From Elusimicrobiota bacterium (GTDB taxonomy: Bacteria; Elusimicrobiota; Elusimicrobia; UBA1565; UBA9628): DNA of 37,947 bases. Of the stretch, positions 32,655 through 37,947 are shown in pieces. The DNA lies in the NCBI GenBank assembly GCA_027452025.1, contig DAIDHI010000100.1, forward strand, positions 1-37,947. The letters run 5' to 3'. The first letter of the stretch is position 1; each line of letters starts with the position of its first letter. Below the pieces are notes generated by a model. That model saw nothing but the letters and a program-made list of their open reading frames with translations. It had not been told where the DNA came from and searched no databases. The position numbers were made by a program, and so were the translations under genes.

Positions 32655-33065
32655 ATGAACGAAAAGCAAGAAGAGCCGGACCGCCGGCCGGGCGAGAGGC
32701 CCGCGCTGCCGGCGATCAACGAGGCCCACGTCGTGGGACGACTCACCAACACGGTGACGGCCAAGGACTACGGCGAGGGCAAGACGCGCGCGCAGTTCAG
32801 CGTCGCCGTCCCGCGCGGCGGGCGCAAAAAGGAGGGGCAGCCCGACGTGGACTACGTGACGATCACGGCTTGGGGAGCCATCGCCACCCAATGCGAGGGG
32901 CTCTCCAAGGGCGACGCGCTGGACATCCACGGCCGCCTGCGCACCTGGAAGGACGAGACGGACCGCTACCACTGGGGGATCACCGCCGACATGCTCCAGG
33001 TGCTCTATAGGCAGCCGGCCAAGGCGGGCGGGGGCGCCAAGCAGCAGGAGCTGGCCGGCGTCTGA
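32655..33065 (+). CDS. ssb: Single-stranded DNA-binding protein
   Basis: A 136-aa OB-fold SSB. INEAHVVGRLTNTVTAKDY, ARAQFSVAVP-like strands, VDYVTITAWGAIATQCEGLSKGDALDIHGRLRTW and YHWGITADMLQVLY follow the SSB signature order. The tail is short and lacks the DDDIPF tip, which suggests a mobile-element SSB without the usual partner-binding motif. Start 32655 is chosen because GGAGG (32641-32645) lies nine bases upstream; ATG 32646 directly abuts it. SSBs carried by conjugative elements protect transferred single strands in the recipient. Its location between pilin and VirB3 genes is unusual. Confidence 0.85.
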   Translation: MNEKQEEPDRRPGERPALPAINEAHVVGRLTNTVTAKDYGEGKTRAQFSVAVPRGGRKKEGQPDVDYVTITAWGAIATQCEGLSKGDALDIHGRLRTWKDETDRYHWGITADMLQVLYRQPAKAGGGAKQQELAGV

Positions 33066-33071
33066 GAAAGT

Positions 33072-33096
33072 CCCTGCCCCGCGCTCCGGGGCAGGG
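33072..33096 (+). promoter_or_regulatory. 10-bp perfect hairpin between ssb and trbD
   Basis: CCCTGCCCCG (33072-33081) pairs with CGGGGCAGGG (33087-33096), loop CGCTC. No T-tract follows, so it is more likely an RNA stability or partial-termination element than a full terminator. Confidence 0.6.
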
Positions 33097-33109
33097 CACG
33101 ATTTGAGAA

Positions 33110-33388
33110 ATGGAAACGATCAGAGTCTACCGCAACCTCAACGGCGTCGATAAATTCCTCGGCCTCGAATTGGCCGACGGCTGCCTGCTGCTATTGACCT
33201 TCTTCCTCGCGTTCCTGATCAACCGCAACGGGCTCTTTACCAACGCCGCCCTGCTCGTCATGGTCTACGTCGGACTGCGTGCCCTCAAGCGCGGCAAGCC
33301 CGACGGCTACCTGCTCGTGCTGACGCGGTTCGTCCTGATGAGCCGGTTCAAGCGGACGCCGGGCTTCGAGGAGGCTGAAACGCGATGA
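33110..33388 (+). CDS. trbD: VirB3/TrbD-like inner-membrane T4SS protein
   Basis: A 92-aa protein with two adjacent membrane segments (about 22-38 and 43-58: CLLLLTFFLAFLINR, AALLVMVYVGLRAL) and a basic C-terminal part (RFVLMSRFKRTPGF). This size and layout match VirB3/TrbD, which anchors VirB4. The stop overlaps the VirB4 ATG (ATGA), the usual genetic pairing. Only a weak SD precedes its ATG. Confidence 0.8.
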   Translation: METIRVYRNLNGVDKFLGLELADGCLLLLTFFLAFLINRNGLFTNAALLVMVYVGLRALKRGKPDGYLLVLTRFVLMSRFKRTPGFEEAETR

Positions 33389-35829
33389 ACGGCATCGAGC
33401 TGGGCCTCACCAACATGCGCGGCGCGATCCACGGCCCCAAGGTCGCGCCTCTGGCGCAGTATCTCAACCTCTGGAGCCTATGCGATGGGGTCCTGGTGGG
33501 CGTCAACCTGGACTTCTCGACCGTCTACGAGCTGGAGCCGGAGGACGTATTCCTCATGGACCCGGCGAGAACCGACCTCTTCGGAGTCCAAACCAGGGCG
33601 TTTCTCAACTCACTGTCGCCCGACGTGACGCTCCAATTCGTCGTGCAGATCAGGGCCGGAGACCCCGAGACGCTCGCCGAGTATCGCCGCAACGTCCTGG
33701 GCAGCGGCGCCGACGAGCTCTCGCGCCTCATCACCGACAAGAAGTGCGAGTTCATCCAAGGCAAGTTCACGCAGCGCCGGCGCTTCTACCTTTTCGTGAC
33801 GAGCCATCCGACGGGCCGCAAGACGCCCATGACGTGGCTTCTTCCCATGTTTCGCAGGCCGCTCAAGGAGACGGCGGCGGACTTTCACCGCCTGCGCCTG
33901 CGCGAGCACGCGACCATCGACCAGGTGGTCACCGAATGCCTGCACAGCTGCGCGGTGCGCTTCAAGAAGCTCTCGCCCCAGCGGATGCTCGACTTGACCT
34001 TCAGCCAGTTGAACCCGAAGCGCGCCCATCCGCTCCGAGAGAAGGCGCTGTCCCCCTTCCGGACGCTGCGGGAGCAGGTGGCCTTCACGCCCTTGAAGGA
34101 GGAGTTCGACCATGTCCAGGTCAACGACACCTACTTCCGCGGCATGAGCCTGTTCCGGCTGCCCGAGAGCGCGCACCTGGGCTACACGCAGAAGCTGCTC
34201 AACAGCCTGTGGCCCGACTGCGACCTGGTGCTGACCATCCATTCGCTCGACAGCGAGAAGGCCATCTCAAGCCTCAAGCTCAAGAACAACATCTCGCGGA
34301 CCCTGGCGTTCTCGACCTGGACCAAGAACTACGAGGCCGAGCAGAAGCACGCCGAGCTCGACGACATGATCACCGAGATCAGGGGCTCGGCCCAGCGGCT
34401 CTTCAAGTTCTCCTTGTCGGTCCTGGCCCGCGCCGACAGCCTCGACGAGCTGCAAGGAAAGACCAATCCGATCCTCGGAGCCTTCCACGACTTCGCCTCG
34501 GCCGAGGGCATCCCGGACGACATGAACCACTTCCGGCTCTTCCTCCAGTCGATCCCCGGCCACGGCGAGCTCAACGACCGGCAGTTCTTCGTGCAGACCA
34601 ACGCCCTGGCGGGATTCCTGCCGCTGACGGGAACCTGGCGCGGCTCGAAGGACAAGAAGATGATCGTGGAGACGCCGCTCGGCGAGCTTGTCGGCCTCGA
34701 CCCTTTCGATGGCGACCTGCCGGCCAAGCATGGCCTGATCCTGGGTACGACGGGCTCGGGCAAGAGCTTTACCACGAACTACCTCCTCAACAACTTCATG
34801 GTGGAGTCCGGGGACAACCACGTCGTCATCATCGACATCGGCGGCTCTTACCGCAAGATCGCGGAGATCTTCGGCGGCGAGTACCTGGAGGTGACGCTCT
34901 CCGAGAAATACGGCTTCAACCCGTTCCCGGTCCGCTCCAACATCCTCGTGGACGGCCAATTCGACGACGACGCGGTGGCCTACCTGCTGCTTTTGATCTC
35001 CCGCATGTGCGTCAGCCCCGGCCAAGTCGTGACGACCTACGAGAAGGGCTTTCTTGAGCGGGCCATCAAAGAGGCCTACGCCAAGAAAGAGGAAGTCATC
35101 CTGGCCGACATCCGCGAGGAGCTTCGCGCCATGGCGGCCGAGCACCCAAAAGCCAAGGCCTACGCCGACGCCTTGGAGCTGTGGACGGCCGGGATGTACG
35201 GTCGGCTCTTCAACCGCAAGGGCAGCCTCGACGTGACCAAGCGCATGGTCGTCTTCGATTTGCAGAACCTCGAAAACCACCCCGACCTCCAGGGCGTCTA
35301 TTTCTTCGTGATCCGCTCCATCATCTGGGGCAAGCTCCTCAACCGCAGCTTGAAGAAGATCATCGTCATTGACGAGGGCTGGAAGTTCTTCAACGACGAC
35401 GTGGGCGCGGAGCTCATCGAGAACCTCTACCGCACCGCCCGCAAGTTCAACGGCGCGGTCTTCTCGATCTCCCAGTCGCCCAAGGACTTTCTCGACACCA
35501 AGGCCGCCAACGCCATCATCACCAACAGCTACATCAAGTACGTCCTCAAGCTCACCAAGGGCCACGAGTTGCTGGCTCAATTCGAGCTCAACGCCAACGA
35601 GATCGAGGCGATCAAGCAGCTCCAGTCCAAGCCCGGCGTCTTCTCGGACATCTTCGTGAAGTACGGCACCCACTCGCTCATCGCCCGCATCGAGCCTTGC
35701 CGCTTCGACTATTGGATCTGCACCACCGACGCGAAGGACTTCGTCGCCGAAAGCCGCCTTCGCGCGGAGAACCCCGGCCTGTCCCAGGCCGAGCTCCTGC
35801 TCAAGCTCACGGAGGAACAGCGTGCCTAA
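33385..35829 (+). CDS. trbE: VirB4/TrbE-family conjugation ATPase
   Basis: An 814-aa ATPase. Walker A is ILGTTGSGKSFTTN (about 449-462), followed by VVIIDIGGSYRKIAEIFGGEYLEV; Walker B is KIIVIDEGWKFF (about 660-671); FSISQSPKDFL and ITNSYIKYVLKL complete the CagE/TrbE/VirB4 pattern. The N-terminal 400 residues, including NDTYFRGMSLFRLPES, form the non-ATPase domain. It energises pilus assembly and substrate transfer. It starts within the trbD stop. GGAGG near its 3' end (about 35812-35816) is an SD for a GTG at 35822 that overlaps its own stop, marking where the trbJ-like gene originally began. Confidence 0.95.
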   Translation: MNGIELGLTNMRGAIHGPKVAPLAQYLNLWSLCDGVLVGVNLDFSTVYELEPEDVFLMDPARTDLFGVQTRAFLNSLSPDVTLQFVVQIRAGDPETLAEYRRNVLGSGADELSRLITDKKCEFIQGKFTQRRRFYLFVTSHPTGRKTPMTWLLPMFRRPLKETAADFHRLRLREHATIDQVVTECLHSCAVRFKKLSPQRMLDLTFSQLNPKRAHPLREKALSPFRTLREQVAFTPLKEEFDHVQVNDTYFRGMSLFRLPESAHLGYTQKLLNSLWPDCDLVLTIHSLDSEKAISSLKLKNNISRTLAFSTWTKNYEAEQKHAELDDMITEIRGSAQRLFKFSLSVLARADSLDELQGKTNPILGAFHDFASAEGIPDDMNHFRLFLQSIPGHGELNDRQFFVQTNALAGFLPLTGTWRGSKDKKMIVETPLGELVGLDPFDGDLPAKHGLILGTTGSGKSFTTNYLLNNFMVESGDNHVVIIDIGGSYRKIAEIFGGEYLEVTLSEKYGFNPFPVRSNILVDGQFDDDAVAYLLLLISRMCVSPGQVVTTYEKGFLERAIKEAYAKKEEVILADIREELRAMAAEHPKAKAYADALELWTAGMYGRLFNRKGSLDVTKRMVVFDLQNLENHPDLQGVYFFVIRSIIWGKLLNRSLKKIIVIDEGWKFFNDDVGAELIENLYRTARKFNGAVFSISQSPKDFLDTKAANAIITNSYIKYVLKLTKGHELLAQFELNANEIEAIKQLQSKPGVFSDIFVKYGTHSLIARIEPCRFDYWICTTDAKDFVAESRLRAENPGLSQAELLLKLTEEQRA

Positions 35830-35833
35830 GACC

Positions 35834-36166
35834 CTAGCTGGGACGAGCCCCGAAAATGATGATCGCGGCTCCAAAAATGCACACCGCAGCGCCTATCACG
35901 TCGGTACGGGTCGGGCGAATAGCGTCGACCATCCACAACCACATGATGGCCACGCTGATATAGACGCCGCCGTAAGCGGCGTAGACGCGGCCTGCCGCCG
36001 TCGGGTGCAGGGAAAGGAGCCAGGTAAAGGAGGCGAGACTCGCGGCAGCGGGAATCAGAAGCCAGATCGATCGTCCTTGTTTGAGCCAAAGATAGGGCAG
36101 ATAGCACCCGATAATCTCCGCGACAGCCGTAAGCGCAAAGAGCCCCAGCATCCTCAGCATCGCCAT
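35834..36166 (-). CDS. ynfA: YnfA/UPF0060 family small membrane protein
   Basis: A 110-aa four-helix membrane protein. [50 protein letters not shown] and [10 protein letters not shown] are near-textbook YnfA, an SMR-like family of possible drug or cation exporters. It is full length. It lies antisense between trbE and the trbJ-like gene, its stop four bases past the trbE stop, where nothing but a coupled plus-strand start would be expected. It therefore looks like an inserted cargo gene. No SD is seen at its ATG; a TAAAAT-like -10 lies about 20 bases upstream on its strand. Confidence 0.92.
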   Translation of the reverse strand: MAMLRMLGLFALTAVAEIIGCYLPYLWLKQGRSIWLLIPAAASLASFTWLLSLHPTAAGRVYAAYGGVYISVAIMWLWMVDAIRPTRTDVIGAAVCIFGAAIIIFGARPS

Positions 36167-36205
36167 GGTTTCTGGCGTATTTTACAAAAAAGGTTCCGCG
36201 TTAAC

Positions 36206-36913
36206 TTGGGATCATCAACGAGAGCACCTATCCGGGTCCTTTTTGCGCTATGTGTCGCCGGTATGTGCCCAGCGCCGGCGCACGCTCTTTTCGGCGACGA
36301 GGCCATCCTCTCCATGCAGTACGCCGAGGACAAGACCTACCACGCCATGATGCAGCTCCAGATCGTCCAGGAGGTCGCGACCCTCAAGGCGAACTACGAC
36401 GCCTCGGTGCGCTACTACAACGAGTTCAAGCAGCTCAACTCGGGCAAGGGGCTGTTCCAGAATCTAGGCGCGGAGATCAAGACCGCCCAGAACCAAGAGG
36501 ACCTGAAGATCCAGCAGGACCTGAACCAGACCTTCGTGCAGCCGTCCCAGAATACCAACACCGCGACCGATGATCTTTTCAAGGCTCTCGATCACGCCAT
36601 CGCCGGCAACATCAAGTACGCGGGCGACGAGATGGCCAATGTCATCTCGGATCGAAAGGCGGGCGTCAGCGTATCTCAAAACGCCGAGGCGCTGTCACCC
36701 AAGGACGCGGCCAACCTCTGTGCCAAGGCGCAGGGCCTCCAACTCCAGATGCTCGCGGGCATCCATGAGGACAACCTGCGGATGCTCCAGGTCCAGTCCA
36801 TGATGCTCTCGCACGAGACACGCCGCGAGGAAAGCGAGACTTCGATGATCCAGTCCATTCGCCAGAGCCTCCAGCAGCGCGGCATGGCGACCAATGACGC
36901 GGAGGCCCAATGA
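36206..36913 (+). CDS. trbJ: TrbJ/VirB5-like secreted T4SS protein, 5' end disrupted by ynfA
   Basis: The mature part (about 210 aa from LFGDEAILSMQYAEDKTYHAMMQ) is helical and Gln-rich with QIVQEVATLKANYDASVRYYNEFKQLNSGKGLFQNL, typical of TrbJ/VirB5 minor pilins. A signal peptide (IRVLFALCVAGMCPAPAHA) precedes it. The start is uncertain: TTG 36206 gives a sensible signal peptide but a poorly placed SD; ATG 36263 would cut the signal. The frame stays open back to a GTG at 35822 with a perfect GGAGG inside the trbE end, but that adds 128 residues antisense to ynfA before TTG 36206 and buries the signal peptide. The insertion probably separated the native start from the body. Its stop overlaps the next ATG (ATGA). 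Confidence 0.75.
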   Translation: MGSSTRAPIRVLFALCVAGMCPAPAHALFGDEAILSMQYAEDKTYHAMMQLQIVQEVATLKANYDASVRYYNEFKQLNSGKGLFQNLGAEIKTAQNQEDLKIQQDLNQTFVQPSQNTNTATDDLFKALDHAIAGNIKYAGDEMANVISDRKAGVSVSQNAEALSPKDAANLCAKAQGLQLQMLAGIHEDNLRMLQVQSMMLSHETRREESETSMIQSIRQSLQQRGMATNDAEAQ

Positions 36914-37887
36914 ACCCCGGATTGCTCTTGGACATCACGCAGATTCCCGCCAAGCTCGGCGGCTTGGCGGCGGCCACCACCGCGATCGCCGTGGCGATGC
37001 TCACGGTGATCATCCCTTACACGGCCGTCGAGATGAACGTCCGGGCCATGCAGTCGAAGAACCCGCCCGGCTACGGCGCGTTCCTGGTCCGCGTCGTCAT
37101 CGTCATGGCCTGCCTGCTCGGCTACGGCACGCTCTATTCCTTCCTGTTGAAGGCCTCGCAGGCGATGTCGTTCGCCGTCCTGAGCGAGCAGCAGTGGGGC
37201 GACTTCCTGGTGAAGAACTTCACCTCGCCCGACGCCCAGTCGCCGATCCTCTCCTGGCTGACGCATCCGCTGAGCTCGGTGCAGGCGATCATCCTCTTTC
37301 TGAGCAGCCTCATCGCCGTGACGGCCAAGGATGTCGTGGTGATGCTCCAGGCTTGCTTCCTGAGCCTGCTCTGGGCGTTCGGACCCATCGCCATCGTCTG
37401 CGGCATCAGCGAAAAGACGGCCTCAGTGACGCGCGGCTGGATCGCCAACTCGTTCCAGGTGGCGTTCTGGAGCTTCTTTCTGCGGCTCGTGGTCCGCGTG
37501 TGGCTGACGCTGAACCCAATTGCGGGCGCCACGGGCACGGGGATCGCCAACGACTTCCTCGGCATCCTGACCGTGAACGTGTCGTTTCTCGTCATGGTTC
37601 TGGGCACCCCGATTTTGGCCGCCCGGCTCTTGTCGGGCGAGAGCATCGCCGCCTTCGGCGAGACGGCGCTCGGGGCGGTCGAGGCCATCACGATCGCCCG
37701 CACCATGAAGGCCGGCAAGTTCCTGAGCGGCGAGGTGGATCGGTATCGGCGCGACAAGCCGGAATTCCAGAAAAGCCTCTTTCATCACCCGATCCCGATG
37801 ACGGCGACTCTGGCCTACAACAGGCTCTTCGGACGGCCCAAGCCGGGCGCGCCCGGCGGAAAGGACAAGGAGAGGAGCGCGTCATGA
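36910..37887 (+). CDS. trbL: TrbL/VirB6-like polytopic T4SS protein
   Basis: A 325-aa membrane protein with about six hydrophobic segments: LGGLAAATTAIAVAMLTVIIPY, AFLVRVVIVMACLLGYGTLYSFLL, VQAIILFLSSLIAVTAKDVVVMLQACFLSLLWAFGPIAIVCGI, and LTVNVSFLVMVLGTPILAARLL. This matches the TrbL/VirB6 inner-membrane channel component in size, topology and position. The basic cytoplasmic C-terminus ends GGKDKERSAS. The ATG overlaps the trbJ stop and its TGA overlaps the next ATG (ATGA), so the trb genes are tightly coupled. Confidence 0.85.
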   Translation: MNPGLLLDITQIPAKLGGLAAATTAIAVAMLTVIIPYTAVEMNVRAMQSKNPPGYGAFLVRVVIVMACLLGYGTLYSFLLKASQAMSFAVLSEQQWGDFLVKNFTSPDAQSPILSWLTHPLSSVQAIILFLSSLIAVTAKDVVVMLQACFLSLLWAFGPIAIVCGISEKTASVTRGWIANSFQVAFWSFFLRLVVRVWLTLNPIAGATGTGIANDFLGILTVNVSFLVMVLGTPILAARLLSGESIAAFGETALGAVEAITIARTMKAGKFLSGEVDRYRRDKPEFQKSLFHHPIPMTATLAYNRLFGRPKPGAPGGKDKERSAS

Positions 37888-37947
37888 CCGGAACACTCGC
37901 AAAGAACCAGATGGGGCGCTGGGAATACGGGCACCGCGAGCTCACTT
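37884..37947 (+). CDS. Start of the next T4SS gene (probable TrbF/VirB8), truncated by the window
   Basis: ATG at 37884 overlaps the trbL stop (ATGA). Twenty-one codons are visible (MTGTLAKNQMGRWEYGHREL and one more). In Ti-type trb operons trbF follows trbL. Identity is inferred from order only. Confidence 0.5.
   Translation, partial: MTGTLAKNQMGRWEYGHRELT

Overview
The window is GC-rich, densely packed bacterial DNA. It carries a YPNPFNPN-type FlgD-like C-terminal domain, a PorV/PorQ-like outer-membrane protein, many two-component proteins and sigma-54 control. This combination suggests a Gram-negative, FCB- or Elusimicrobiota-like genome. That placement is inference; no rRNA or other phylogenetic marker is present.

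Region 1 (1-7.1 kb) opens with a 22-codon peptide containing ten cysteines behind a perfect Shine-Dalgarno (SD) sequence, then an ECF sigma factor and a stand-alone CheB-type methylesterase. Convergent to these is a CheB-CheR-PAS protein, a histidine kinase in the same frame after one amber codon, and an Rcp1-like receiver. Upstream of the CheB-CheR gene, ten copies of a 7-bp repeat lie inside a small leader ORF whose stop overlaps the gene's GTG start.

Region 2 (7.1-21.8 kb) looks like a self-contained sigma-54 island. Four -24/-12 promoter matches flank or head its transcription units. One minus-strand unit encodes a divergent S-adenosylhomocysteine-hydrolase-like protein, a PQ-loop membrane protein, an SDR and an HD hydrolase; another encodes a lone receiver. 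The plus-strand unit encodes an FAD oxidoreductase, a Nudix hydrolase, an NtrC-type activator with GAFTGA, a 65-aa stand-alone phosphoacceptor-helix-like protein, a short RpoN-like sigma-54, a HAD phosphatase, a Tat-type secreted protein, an NMT1/THI5-like binding protein and a membrane hybrid kinase. Four-base start/stop overlaps chain activator, mini-protein, sigma-54 and HAD. A fourth sigma-54 promoter with a hairpin-rich leader precedes a small unknown gene. The likely logic is: ligand, binding protein, CACHE-type kinase, phosphorelay, activator plus private sigma-54, then metabolic genes.

Region 3 (22-38 kb) is part of a conjugative element: a small basic/RHH-like protein, a palindrome-rich putative origin region, a Replic_Relax-like protein, a VirD4/TraD coupling protein, VirB2/TrbC, SSB, VirB3/TrbD, VirB4/TrbE, a TrbJ/VirB5-like protein, TrbL/VirB6 and the first codons of a probable trbF. 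The order matches Ti-type trb operons (C-D-E-J-L-F). Two things are unusual. A 1341-aa secreted FN3-repeat protein and a PorV-like barrel/helical protein are translationally coupled between the coupling protein and the pilin. An antisense ynfA gene sits at the 5' end of the trbJ-like gene. No relaxase, integrase, tRNA, rRNA or CRISPR array was seen.
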